In this document: positions 1 to 11,239 of the stretch, in pieces | Numbering within the stretch: position 1 is the stretch's first letter | Layout of the letters: each line of letters begins with the position of its first letter | NCBI GenBank assembly: GCA_964019165.1 | Contig: OZ025284.1 | Coordinates: 3,591,773-3,655,772 of the forward strand | Reading direction: 5' to 3' | Length of the DNA: 64,000 nt | Origin: Mastigias papua | Taxonomy: Eukaryota > Cnidaria > Scyphozoa > Rhizostomeae > Mastigiidae | The notes under the pieces: generated by a model | What the model was told of the DNA's origin: nothing | The model's database searches: none | What the model saw: only the letters and a program-made list of their open reading frames with translations | Translations under genes and position numbers: made by a program

Positions 1-99
1 AGTAACAAGGTGGCGTTAGATAGGATGGGAATAGATAGTAATGGATTCAATTCCAAAGAGAAAAGCTGCATTTTTTTAACATAACTGTAGGAATTCAAG

Positions 100-320
100 C
101 AGGGAGGATTTTGTAACTAAATTAGAAGCGTGTATAGAAGGCATAGGATCACGAGGTGCGCAGAGAAGAAAATGGACAGATAACATCTAAGAATGATATA
201 ACATCAACAATTATTTTAGACTGAAAAGACAAGTGGAAAATATAGAATTTTGGAGAAAATGTTGATTGACAATTTACGGCTGCCGTAATGGTCACCATAA
301 ATGAAATGAAATAAATGCAA
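100..320 (+). pseudogene. LINE (RTE/Jockey-like) C-terminal remnant
   Basis: One frame, broken by stops, gives an arginine-rich stretch ending in Lys-Trp-Thr-Asp-Asn-Ile (about 155-190), followed about 25 codons later by Glu-Phe-Trp-Arg. This is the order seen at the extreme C-terminus of many RTE/Jockey-like reverse transcriptases (R-R-x-W-x-D-N-I then a W-R pair). A run of ATGAA repeats follows at about 300-315, as in a LINE 3' tail. Nothing upstream to base 1 extends it clearly. This is a decayed fragment; the clade assignment is tentative. Confidence 0.4.
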
Positions 321-2515
321 CAAATTAAAATCAACACATAAATACATAAAAATCAAAACAATTTCCCAACAGAAATGATAAATGTAGTGATTTGCAAATG
401 GAAGTTATGTCTAAGCAGTATGATATTCCTTTTGGTATAAGCCTGGCCATTTAACTTCTGAACTACTCAGTTGTCTTTGCCTTTTTAAACCAAGTCCCCT
501 CGTGAAAGAATACAACTCTATTCCATATACCAACTCTATCCAAAAGATTACTCAAAAATGAGCAATGAAGCTGGAAAACTTTAGAAAGAATGCTAAAAGT
601 AAAGAAAAGGCGAGACGTAGAAGTGTAAAGATAGGAGAGTTGTACTCTTGAAATAGCAAGTGAGGGATAAACATTCAACTCAGTGTGTCCCCACACCCTA
701 TCGTGTGCTGGAAATCAAGTGACCAACTGCAAGGTGCAATAAACATGTTAAGTAAAAAGAACATATCGTATTGCCAGCAGTATCATAGCTAACGAGGACT
801 GAAGGTATGTTTGAGGAAAAAAATATATATATAAAAGAGCAAAAGCATTGGAAGCGATACACAAAGCATTTATTAGTAATATGTACGTTGAGAATATTTT
901 TGAAACATTCAACGGTGATTTTTAATAAGACCTGGACGAAAGCAAGAATATTAGAATAATTCGATCACTTTCACATAACTTGCATGGAATCATATCTGAC
1001 TACTAATGCCGCCACCATTTCGATTCCATTTTATTTTCTTCATTCCTAATTCATTCAATCGACCATTTGTTCATTCAATTGTCCATATGTATTCAACAGA
1101 TTGCGTTATTATTATACATATTCCATTAAATCAAATCTTATACTTGTCTCACTGCAATTTAACAGCTTAATTTGACATGAAAGCAGATGAGAACACATAT
1201 AAATCTTTAGTTAATTCTTTGAGTAAGATGAATAGCTTCAGGACTAAAATAAAGCTCACAGCGCATAATTTTTCTTAATTACATGATGAGCAGGTGAACT
1301 ACAGTTTGATAGGGTATTGCATACAACAAATGCAAAACAAAAAGAGCGAATACAAATACATGCTTCTAAAAACACTTAATCTACCTAAAATAAAGTCAAA
1401 GTCAAATTAATTACACATTTCTATTTACATTAAATTTGATTACTTTTATGCAAATGAATCGTCTTAATCTAAGAATGATGGTAACTCAAATAAAAATGTT
1501 CAACGAAGTGGGAGAAAAAAGAATCTATGAACACAGCTGACATGTTTAGAATTACAAGGTCACAAAAAGTGCCTTTTAACGAACGAGACAGGATTAATCC
1601 TAATTCTACAAGGTCTTAGCTTCTATAGGCTACGAAATTCAAAAAGCACATGATGAATAGTACACATTCTGGTGGGAAATTAACCATAACATGCTAACTA
1701 ATATACCAAATACGAAACACTGCTAATACCAGGAATGAAAAAATCGAATTGAACACATCCATTTTGAAGTGAAATCTCTGAAACTTAGAATGATTCTGGA
1801 AAGTGGAAATCACCCGAAGATCACATTCTACTCAGATGTTTCTGATAACTTTATGGTACTTATTGCAGCACGTGCACAAATCTCCATGACAACTGATGCA
1901 AAATAGCAGAAAATCACAAAGACGTTTCAGCGACCTCCCTACTCCTTAACCAGAAATGAATGAGTCAATTTAGGCCATTTCTGCCATTTCTGCCATTTCT
2001 GCCATTTCTGCCGAGATCATTAAAAGATCCGAGTTCAAACCTATGCTTCAAATCAGAATTGATGTGTTAAGATCTACAAAAGTTAGTATTGCTAGTCAGT
2101 AACAATTTACTCATAAAACACATGGACTAATAAAATCCAAGGCCTTATCATCATTCAATTAATGCATCTAAGATGCTAAATAGATTTGCCTACATAAGGA
2201 CATAAGTCTCAAAGGCTTGCATACAGAATTCAAAAAAGAATATCACTGTCGAAGAACATCATGTAAATGAAGAAAATACCGTTAAGTTCGCACTTCAATT
2301 CCGCTTTACACGCACATGAAACTAGTTCTTCATAAGTAAATGCAATCAAGCATATTCAAGGAAACGAAATCTGGTTTTCGGATGATGAACAAAGACAGCA
2401 TGAGGATATCGAGCTACTATACCAAAGAATGTAGAAAGAGCAGGGAAGTTGCGTTTGTAGCTTGCTGACTATAATTGCAGATTCTAACTGAGACAATTAA
2501 TCTGGCATTGCTAAA
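321..2515. other. no gene recognised
   Basis: No open frame here shows a recognisable domain, and codon-like composition is absent. The only structure I see is the small tandem repeat listed at 1974-2012. The part next to the GPCR stop codon probably includes its 3' untranslated region, but I see no convincing polyadenylation signal. Confidence 0.5.
1974..2012. repeat. 9-bp tandem repeat (GCCATTTCT)n
   Basis: Just over four head-to-tail copies of a 9-base unit, essentially identical. It is a short minisatellite with no coding or regulatory meaning that I can see. Confidence 0.9.
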
Positions 2516-4020
2516 TCAAACAGCAGTGAGATTTGCATTGTCTGCATGAGCACGATCAGGTAACGGTGTGGCTAGTGTGTCATTATTGGCAATATTCCCA
2601 TTGGATCTACTATTATCGTTTGAATTCGGGTTGGAGAAGGTCCTCTTTCTTAGGCGAACGCTGGTCAAGGTATCACTTCTAAAGCGTGGCAACTTCCATT
2701 GAATCAAAGCTGTAAATGATCGGCGGAAGTCAGGGCTGCGAGCAGCATATACAAGAAAGTTCATCATCGAATTTGAATAGTGCATTGCTTTGAAAATCGG
2801 GGTTAGCCATGTAGGAATCCCGGTACAAAGTTTAGGGCAAGCATAGTAGGCAATATTTAAAGCAAAAAATGGCAGCCAGCACAACAGGAATAGTCCTATT
2901 ATGATAAGGATCATAACTGCAATCTTCATGTCTTTCTTAAAGCGTCTGTTTGCCATGGCGGCACTGTCTCTCGCTATTTGAAATATTACGAAATAACAGC
3001 TGACTATGACTACAGTTGGAAGAGCAAAATTGGCTGAAAACAAAAAGTAAATGAACTCTTTTCGTGGGATGTAGTCGTCTACCAAGAACTCCAAACTGCC
3101 AAAGATGATCCCTAGACACCAAGTGAAGCCAAGCACCATGGCAACTGGTTTCCATGTTAAGTTGAAATGGTAAGCAGGGAATTTGACAGCAACAAGGCGC
3201 TCAACTGTGAGTGAAACGAGGCTCCAGATTGATATGGTTCCAAGCAATATGTCCAAGGCTTGAAATACTGTGTATACAGAATTAAATCTGTCGCTAGAAG
3301 CACCTGTCAATGAATTTGAACAAATCAAAGCACTTCTGTCACAGATTATAACTGTACGCGAATCTGACAATTAGAGGATCAAAAGTAAAGACACTCTTCA
3401 AATCTCGTTCACACCTACCTAGTAGAATTGGTATGTGTATATAGTAAAGGACTCAATAGAGAATTTAGCTACACCAGGCGTTATAAAGGAACCAAAATCT
3501 CGCATGGTAAGAAAAACGGCCTTTTGGAAAATGAAGAACTACACCACAGAGAGGAAATTCCCGCTCAGCTGAGGATGACTTAAGTATGGATCGAAATGTT
3601 TTCAACATGCAACTGTCGTAACTGAATGTGTCATAATTGAATTTGTCACTGGACTTGTCAATTCTGGAAATATGTCGAATTAAATATCAATGATAAAATG
3701 ACTTCCCTTTTTGTCGTCGTTCCGGTCTTAAAATTTATTACAAAGCTGCGGTTCCCACCTCAAATGGCCAAAAAATGGTAAAAAATGATTCAAACCAAGA
3801 AATAAAACTTACTTGTTGAAATATAGATCCAGTAAGGCGTTGTAAATATACCAACCAACAAATCTGAAATTGCCAGATTAACGATGAAATAATTTGTGTA
3901 TGTTTTCATTCTTCGTGAACCAAATGCGAAAGCACATATGACTAGGGTATTTCCCACCAAAATGAACAGGATAACAAAACCAAGATATACGGACGTCACA
4001 ATGCTCAGTGTGGAGACCAT
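2516..4020 (-). CDS. class A (rhodopsin-like) GPCR, aminergic-type pocket, two exons
   Basis: Exon 1 is 4020-3813 and exon 2 is 3303-2516, joined by a phase-1 intron with a GTAAGT donor and an ACAG acceptor; the split codon is Ser70. The product is 331 residues with seven membrane helices at roughly 10-33, 43-67, 76-108, 121-144, 153-180, 197-224 and 235-256. Visible class A marks are Asn24 (GNTLV), Asp53 (NLAxxD), Glu104-Arg105-Leu106 in place of DRY, Trp131, Pro165, Cys-Trp-Leu-Pro at 211-214, and Asn251-Phe-Leu-Val-Tyr255 in place of NPxxY. Counting from Arg105 puts Asp87 at position 3.32; Phe215/Phe216 are 6.51/6.52 and Tyr245 is 7.43, the set that binds amines in biogenic-amine receptors. 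The TM5 serines of catecholamine receptors are missing, and so is the Cys at 3.25 (Tyr80) that normally forms the extracellular disulfide. ECL3 has its own CPKLC pair. The C-tail from 258 is basic, then Asn/Ser-rich. It should act at the plasma membrane through G proteins; the ligand is unknown. No inactivating change is seen. Confidence 0.88.
3304..3812 (-). other. intron of the GPCR gene
   Basis: A 509-bp intron bounded by GTAAGT (donor at 3812-3811) and ACAG (acceptor at 3305-3304). Removing it joins the end of helix 2 to helix 3 in frame. Reading through either junction without splicing would break the TM2-TM3 loop, which supports this choice. Confidence 0.85.
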
Positions 4021-4045
4021 TCTACAAAGAAGGAATGATATTCGT
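4021..4045 (-). other. candidate splice acceptor just upstream of the GPCR ATG
   Basis: On the minus strand a pyrimidine-rich stretch ends in TTTGTAG, with the AG at 4023-4022, one base before the ATG at 4020. The position suggests that a 5' non-coding exon, or a further coding exon giving a longer N-terminus, lies at higher coordinates. The visible N-terminus is only about nine residues before helix 1 and has no glycosylation sequon, which fits either option. Confidence 0.5.
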
Positions 4046-4387
4046 CAATAACTCATTTGCTGCCACGCAGCACCAGTCTATACCATCAAGAACTAGCGGG
4101 CTAACAACGCAGAGCACAACAGTTGAGGGAATATTTTACGTACATAACAAGTACAAGTTAGGATTGTTTTTAAAAACAAAATTAAAAGCCTTTCTATTAA
4201 GTTGATTAAAAACTATAATATATGCTGAGTAATTAATATTTCATAGCTTACTTGCCTAGTTTCCTTACTTCCGGAGAAATATGGTCAACACGTCAACCCA
4301 TCAACGGACAGTTTGAATTTAGAGAACTCAAACAAGTAAATAAAGGATGAACTCCCATAATAAAGCACATACACTACTAAAATACTC

Positions 4388-4468
4388 AAAGGTTCACTTC
4401 ATTCAGTGGTAGAGCAATTGACATACAAAGCAAGGGTTGCGAGTTCATGTCCAGTTCTGGTAATTCGT
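4388..4468 (+). repeat. tRNA-derived SINE-like fragment
   Basis: An A-box-like AGTGGTAGAGCA (about 4406) is followed about 45 bases later by a B-box-like GAGTTCATGTCC (about 4442). This is the spacing of a tRNA promoter, but the acceptor and anticodon stems do not fold as a functional tRNA. A decayed SINE head is the best reading. Confidence 0.45.
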
Positions 4469-5087
4469 TTTCTCGAATTTTCACTGCACAATTCTTGATA
4501 AATTATATTTTTTTTATCTAAGCTAACTTTTCCTAAATACTTCACTTTTCCTAACTTAATGAGATACAAGCAGTTGCCTAATCCAAGATGACAAGGTTAC
4601 TGATCAAACTTAAAACGAACTTACAATAGGAAATAAAATTGCTGAGCAAAACACTCACAACACGATAAAGGCATTTTAGAGAGTTATGTGGGACAAAACA
4701 GGATTCAGATCCATCCTGGATATGACGACAGTGACTGATAAGACGGCATTGCTCGTGAATATTTCGATCTTTGCTCATAAATAGATTAAAAAAGCTCAAA
4801 TACTTTCCTATGCTAATGTCAAATCATCAAAACAATAAAGTACGAAATCAATAAATTAGTAATCCCATTTTCCATTGCAATCTTGACAAGACGAAGACAC
4901 TGTCTTGAGAGGCTCTCACCACTTAAATCAAATCTTATAGCTCAGACGGGTGGACCTATGACAGCAAAAGTGATACTAAATAGGCATACTGTAAAACATC
5001 TTTCAAATACTGAGGTACTGTCGCATTTCAAAACTTCGACAGAAGACCGAGCATTTTTCTATTTGTCATTGTGTATTCTCTAGGGTT
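4469..5087. other. no gene recognised
   Basis: I see no domain-bearing frame, RNA gene or obvious inverted repeat in this stretch. The short open frames are of random size for this base composition. Confidence 0.5.
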
Positions 5088-5255
5088 TGCAGGGGCGGCA
5101 CTAGTTACCATTGACCTGAGCAAAATTCAGCGGGGCATATCCCGTTCGTGAACCACGCCCTGTAGTAGCCACGTCCTTCAGCACTTTAAGTACAACACCA
5201 TACAATAAAATATTCGACTAAACGATGACAAAGAGCCATGCAATGACATGGTAAA
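5088..5255 (+). repeat. hAT-type element, left-end fragment
   Basis: It starts with CAGGGGCGGCACTAG, the CAGGGG terminus common in hAT transposons. It then runs parallel to the stretch at 21743-21865: both contain CACGCCC, a CTTTAAGTACA motif, then a TAAAATA stretch and CCAT(A/G)CAA(A)TGAC in the same order. The two are dispersed copies of one repeat. No matching right end is obvious here. Confidence 0.5.
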
Positions 5256-5298
5256 GAAGCAAACCTCCCTATCCCTTTTAATTTTTTCCTATCACATT

Positions 5299-5375
5299 CC
5301 AGGGGCCGCGCAACAGGGGGGCCGGGGGGCCATGGCCCCCGCTTTTTCAGAAATAAATTTTTCAGTTGGAAAGAT
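5299..5375 (+). repeat. GC-rich left end of a hAT element
   Basis: A G/C-rich block (GGGGCCGCGCAAC, then GGGGCCATGGCCCCC) in an otherwise A+T-rich setting, followed by TTTTTCAGAAATAA. It resembles the left end of hAT elements coding for ZMYM1-like transposases, and the transposase remnant about 400 bp downstream is in the matching orientation. This is an inference from position and composition. Confidence 0.4.
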
Positions 5376-5779
5376 GTATGATGCTGATTGGCTTTGTATT
5401 AGTGACATTTATACAGTCCGTAGTAGTGATTTTAGTTAAGAATTAGGAGCATAGAGGAAAGAAATTTACTCCAGAGTTGGTGCATTGGCTTTACCTAAGC
5501 CAAATTCCAGAAATTTGACTTTTTCTGAACTTGTTTGGCCAAGAAAATTTAGTTTGATTTAGACGATTTATTTGGCTTTTTGGCATTTATGGCTCTTTTC
5601 ACTTCTATAGAAGATTGGCTCCGATATTAAAAAGTTATCATCAGCAGTAGGTTGATTATAATAAGCCTGTGACCATTGATTTTCGTTGGCTTACATTCCC
5701 TGACCTTCTGTGCGGTGACATGAGAAAACATTACGTGTTTTTGTCGACTTTCGATATCACGGTTTCCTGTATATTTTAA

Positions 5780-6093
5780 CCAGTCTTCAAGCCATTTCTG
5801 CAACCAAAAGATCACTAATATCAAATATCGTTTCCATTGTGAAAGTTGTATTGGTCAGTGGTGCTACGACTGCGATACCTGAAAGATCTTTTTCTATGGC
5901 TAGAAGAATTAAAACACGGCTACGGTCAACCATGAAACAACGGAGATTCAACTCACTTTCTATTTTGAATTCAAGCATACCTCTTGTAGATAAGCTACCA
6001 CTAGTCAAAGCTGCTAATGAATTTGTTGAAGGGCGTCCAAATCGCAGAAACGAATTTGGTTTGTCTACAGAGAGCGATTTAAAGACCCAATAG
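5780..6093 (+). pseudogene. hAT transposase C-terminal (dimerisation) remnant
   Basis: An open frame, with no start codon needed upstream of 5839, gives Ser-Gly-Ala-Thr-Thr-Ala, then Pro-Glu-Arg-Ser-Phe-Ser (about 5867-5895), Ala-Arg-Arg-Ile-Lys-Thr-Arg-Leu-Arg-Ser-Thr-Met, and further on Leu-Val-Lys-Ala-Ala-Asn-Glu-Phe-Val. This is the signature of the hAT C-terminal dimerisation region, as in ZMYM1-type transposases (usual start P-x-T-x-A-x-x-E-R-S-F-S). The frame ends at a TAG at 6091. The N-terminal zinc finger, the DDE catalytic core and the insertion domain are all absent, so it cannot be active. The non-autonomous hAT at 6150-6497 lies immediately downstream. Confidence 0.8.
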
Positions 6094-6141
6094 CTTCAAC
6101 AACTGGACAGAGACCTTAAAATTTAGACTTCTACACTTTTT

Positions 6142-6505
6142 GTCTAAAGCAGTGTCTCCCAACCACTGTGCCGTGGCACACTAGTGTACCATAAGAGATC
6201 ATCAGGTGTGCTGTGAAAAACTGCCAAATCTCGCTTCATTTGTCAAAAAACTACTGATTCCACGCAGATAATGAATCGTCTTATGTTCATCTTAATGAAC
6301 TGGCTGCAGTTGGTATTCAGTGATGCTTTGAGAGACAGCGGCAGTGATAAACGATTGATAAATATAAAAGGAAATAAGGAATCAACCAGGGGCTGTACTT
6401 CACTAGCTGTGTATTTTCACATATTTATTTGGTGGTATCCCGTGTGATTTTTTATATAGAACAGGTGCCGTATCATAGAAATGGTTGGGAAACACTGGTC
6501 TAAAG
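6142..6505. mobile_element. non-autonomous hAT (MITE) with 8-bp target duplication
   Basis: The element proper is 6150-6497 (348 bp). Its left end CAGTGTCTCCCAACCA and right end (reverse complement CAGTGTTTCCCAACCA) differ at one base. GTCTAAAG lies directly on both sides (6142-6149 and 6498-6505), a perfect 8-bp target-site duplication as hAT transposases make. Just inside the left end is the GCCGTGGCACAC motif familiar from Charlie-like hATs. It has no coding capacity. The perfect duplication suggests a fairly recent insertion. Confidence 0.9.
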
Positions 6506-6530
6506 CACAATGATAATCGGTAATATACAT

Positions 6531-6920
<390 letters not shown>

Positions 6921-7540
6921 TAAAATTATCTAAGCACATACATGAATATAGTAGATATAATATTGACATAACTAATCGATATTATCATTGCATACATTTA
7001 ACTAGTCATCCTCGCCCATTATTTACAACAACATTGTCAAACAAACACCATACCATATCTGAGTTCTGCTGGATGATCCAAGATATTTCTGCACTTACAC
7101 TACTTTTCAGTAACTATCGTGGAAGCAGTTCAGATTTGATCACTTTCTGACATAATTCAGTTCTACTCAGCTTTTTGACGCAGAATTCTCAGTGTTCAAT
7201 CAAACCGGATAGAATATTTCAAAAGTAAATATGTCTCTATTTCGCAAAAATTTCATAAAAAATTTTGACAAAAATTGGTGAACAGACAAAACTAAAGAAT
7301 CGCAAAAACTTATTGAAAACTGATAATAAATGTAACCAACTAGTAATTTTTTTCTCTGAGTTGAACAAAGTAAACTGTTTTATTTTTTTGACCAACAAAA
7401 TTTTCGTTTATTAATAAATTTGTTAAATCGGTGTATAATTCTCAAATCAAGTGAAAGCTGACGAGACAAATCTCTAACATGAAAATCATGAAGAAATCCA
7501 AAACTGAAAACTAAAAAAACAGATCAAAACAAAGGGGGGC
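6921..7540. other. no gene recognised
   Basis: A+T-rich sequence without a recognisable domain. The right part, from about 7380, may be the 3' untranslated tail of the minus-strand LINE that follows. Confidence 0.45.
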
Positions 7541-8850
7541 TTAAGGGGGGCTTAACAGAGCTTTTACGGTATTTCTCTGTAGATGACAAGAGTGGCAGTG
7601 CAGTAGGAAGTGTTTCGTGTCCTCAACACCGTCATTAATAGGGCACAACGGATTTAATGTAGTATTGAAATTTTGCCTAAACTTGTGATAGTTTAGTTCA
7701 CTTAGCCCAACACACAGTTGAGTGAGGGTCGCTAGCCTTTTAGGATTATGAATGCCATACACTTGTTCTGGAGTAGTACGAATTACCCTAGATATCTTCG
7801 GTTTGAAGATAGCTAATGAAGGTGCGGTTCTTATTTCTAAATCAATGTTTCCCATACAGACAGATAATTCGGACAAAAGCTTGATTTATACTCGTCAATT
7901 CGTGCACATATTTTTCCAATCACTGTTCTCACTCGAAATGAGTAAAAAGGTTCCTGAAGATTTGGAATAGGGGCCCTGGTATAGGCAGGTGTGATATTAT
8001 TTATAATCTTATAAAAGAGGATTAGGTGTCTACTCCAACGTCGTTTATCTAAGGTTTCCCATCCAAGCTCCTCGAATACTTTTGTTCTAGAAGTACCTTT
8101 CCATGCACCTGCAAGTGCTCGTGCAGCAGAATATTGAAAAGATTCCAGTTTCTCCATATGATGGTTCAAAATAAAGCTGTTAGTAAGATCACATTTCTTT
8201 GGAGGGATATGATAAATTACGTCACCGTAATCCATGTGTGAGCGAACGTATAGCTTGCATAATTCATTCAACATTTTTCGAGGTAGATATCTGGACATAA
8301 AACGAACCATTCCTACGCCTTGTCTGGCTTTTGAAACAGCTGACTGTATATGACAAGAAAAAGAAAACTTAGAATCCAATATGATACCTAGATGTTTATG
8401 CTCGTTAGCTCTTGTGACTTGTGTGTCATAGATGTAGATAGCGGGATGATTTACAGTAGTAAGTACGTTTCCTGGAGAGTATAACGTCGATAGCTTGCTT
8501 CATAGGGTCAGGGTTAAAGGACATTCTCCATTCATATGCCCATGCTTCTATAATCCTTAGGTCATGATTTAATAGTATGGCAGCTTGATCAGGATCACGG
8601 ACAACGGTAAAAGTGATGCGTCATCGGCGAATAGCTTCATACTACATTTCATATTAACTGGTAGATCGTTAATATATATCAGAAAGAATATAGGCCCTAA
8701 GATAGATCCTTGAGGGACACCGGATGATATTGTTCCCCAATTTGATGGTTTACCATTGAGGAGTGTCCGCTGTTTTCTTTTAGCAAGAAAACTGTGAATA
8801 AGGAAAGGAGCCCTGTTGTATAAATGATTCAAAAGTCATTTTCAGAGGCA
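7541..8850 (-). pseudogene. 5'-truncated LINE reverse transcriptase, minus strand
   Basis: Three overlapping frames on the minus strand together give the second half of a non-LTR reverse transcriptase. The fragment at 8832-8569 has the motif Gly-Val-Pro-Gln-Gly-Ser and Phe-Ala-Asp-Asp (palm motifs B and C). The next piece, through 8560-8450, holds a Trp-Ala-Tyr-Glu-Trp-x-Met-Ser-Phe-Asn-Pro stretch. The 8440-7837 piece holds His-Leu-Gly-Ile-Ile-Leu-Asp-Ser-Lys (thumb side) and Tyr-Val-Arg-Ser-His-Met-Asp-Tyr-Gly. The 7876-7541 piece ends with a Cys-Pro-Ile...His-Phe-Leu-Leu-His-Cys knuckle-like tail. At least three frameshifts separate them. The fingers, endonuclease and ORF1 are absent. It is clearly dead. 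Confidence 0.85.
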
Positions 8851-10832
8851 TTTAATGTGGGGGTTGTCACATCCGAGACAAAACTTATGTAGGCAAATAG
8901 CCAAAAGTTGTCATTTATATTGGTAAATTGCTTTAATTTTCTACTCTATAAGCTTAAGAAGAAGAATTAGGTGCTTCGGCGTCGCAGATATTCCATGGAT
9001 TTGCCAAATTTACAAAGTCACCCATTTGTTGATAAATTGAACACAAAATAATAGGCTTGTATATATTTCTCAATCATGAGAACCAAGCATATTTTTTTTA
9101 GCAAATTGTTGATCCTACAACCCCTCAAAGAAAATTTCTAAGAAAGATCCAGTACAACGATTTGGTTTTCTTGGAAAGAGGAAGGTAATACCGAACGTGC
9201 ATTGAAGATGTTAACATCTCATATTAAGAGCTACATAATAACATTGTATATTTAAGTTAACTAGTAACTTTCTCAACGTCCCGGACATTTACATTCCATT
9301 TAATAGGAGTAGCTAATTAACGCGATGTTCGAAAATCCCTGTTACTTCTGTACCTCGTTTACTTCCCTGAATAAGTTAGCTGAAACCTATCTATTCGTCA
9401 AACTGAGTTGAAAATGAAAATTAAGCAATTGGAATTAAAACCTATCTATTCATCATACTGAAAATGAAAATGAAAATTAAGCAAGTGGAATTAACAAGTA
9501 GAGATACCGTGTAACGTGATCTAACACCCACAAATAGACTGTCTAAGGACCCTTTCCAGCAGCAGGCTCGCTGGTCACTGCGTCGCTATAAACTAAAAGC
9601 CCCCACTCTTGAAGACTGGTTTGTAAGATCATAGCATTTGCTTTTCAAAAGCTTACAAAAAGATCAATACAACATAAGAAAGATCAAACGACATAATCTC
9701 ATTCTTAACGTCTCCTTATGACTTAGGCAACAATTACTCCTTAGAATTGCAATGATGATTAAATTGACACAATGGCTGAAAATATGATTCATACTTCCTC
9801 GTCAGGTCTCCTTTGCACAACATAGCTTTCTAAGCAACTATTGCATAGAGAAGTTGATTCTAAACACAACGAAAAACTTGCAACTTGTCAAATTCTTGTA
9901 ACAACCTCGTCTCCCCTTGTGAAAACATAGAGTACCTTGAATAATGTAAATGAGCCGCCCTAGTCATCTAGAAAACAAATCATGTCTAGACATGCATACG
10001 AGGCAGAAGGATCTCGCTCTCACAGTGTCTCATATGTCATAAAGACATAATTTTGACTTAACAATGGGCATGCGCAAATGAGAATATTCTTCCAGTAAAC
10101 TGATAAGTTATGAAGGAGGGGTGGGAACTGAGAGGGGGAACAAAGGGCTAAGTCTCCCTCATACTATTCTCACCCAGATTCAGTGATGTATCCAATCTCG
10201 CTTGGAAACTGGGCATTTTCCTATCTCCCTTAACAATATTTGTTGATTTCTCCCTTCCCATTCCTGTATTACAAAATTTCGTTTATTGCAAAGGCGCCAT
10301 AATTTCAATCTGTATGAATAATGAAACATGCTATCTTGCAGTCACCATAAAGCACATCAATCTACAGCCCAAATACTTGCATTTTCACTTGAAGAATTAC
10401 AGTTGTTTGAAATTTCACGGAGCTATCTGATATAACATCTGGTTACTTCCCACAAGTAAGTAGCTATTCGCAGCAAAGATTGGAGAAAATGAGTGCTTAA
10501 ATATGCAAAAAAATATTGATCAAAGAGACCGCAAATGCTGTAAATCTCAACATTCTTAAAAAAAGTAGCACGTTCCATCGCTATATTCTCATACTAACCT
10601 AAATAATGGGCCAAATGGCATTTGTATTTTGTTTTTGAGTGAAAGCATTTGTATTACATACAGTTTCTTATGCTGTCTTAAACTGCACTTTCTACGGTTG
10701 TGCAAAAACAAATTTTGCGCGTTGCACCATTCTATATAGAAAGTTGAGCTTTCTTTTATTTGGTAGTACTTGTCCTGCAATTTGTTGCATTATGGTGCAT
10801 TATCATTTGGCAACTGTCGTAGATTATGATAT
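8851..10832. other. no gene recognised
   Basis: No domain-bearing frame seen across about 2 kb. It holds the imperfect direct duplication listed at 9382-9493. The open frame beginning at 10639 only becomes recognisable (LINE) from about 10833 on. Confidence 0.5.
9382..9493. repeat. imperfect tandem duplication, unit about 54-56 bp
   Basis: Two adjacent copies start with AAACCTATCTATTC at 9383 and 9437. Both run through a GAAAATGAAAATTAAGCAA stretch to GGAATTAA, with a few substitutions and a small insertion in the second. It looks like a local duplication, not a transposon. Confidence 0.75.
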
Positions 10833-11150
10833 AAAAGTACTATTAATAGATAAGGCAGTGTCTGCTCACCAGTGCAATCTACAATACTTGATTGTTGAAA
10901 TTTACAAAACCAAACATGGCCTAAATCCTAGCTTCATAACAGAGCTTTTTAAGCTAACGATACACTCTATAATGTGCGGAATAAGAATACACAAAAAGCA
11001 GGACAACCTCAAATGGTATAGAAATAGCGCGATATAATGGTTAAAAGCAGCGGCAAATGCTACCTCCTAATATTAGAGAGTCCCGATCATTCATGGAAAG
11101 AAAAAAAGAATTAAGATCCTGTACAATTAAGTGTTGCTGTAGATTGTGCA
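10833..11150 (+). pseudogene. LINE C-terminal fragment with Cys-rich tail
   Basis: The frame gives Asn-Leu-Gln-Tyr-Leu-Ile-Val-Glu-Ile-Tyr-Lys-Thr-Lys-His-Gly-Leu-Asn-Pro (about 10875-10930) and, after stops, a terminal Cys-Cys-Cys-Arg-Leu-Cys-Lys-Thr near 11130-11150. This is the end of the same LINE type as the fragments at 33.5, 35.6, 43.9 and 54.1 kb, all of which finish in a C-x-C-R-x-C or related cluster. The region between is badly decayed, so only the 3' terminus is left. Confidence 0.7.
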
Positions 11151-11239
11151 AAACTTTATTTCTGGGGTAGGCTTTATCTAATTTGAACTAACCATTTTAA
11201 CTTTATATCGTTTTACATTACTTAGTTCATGTTACTTAG

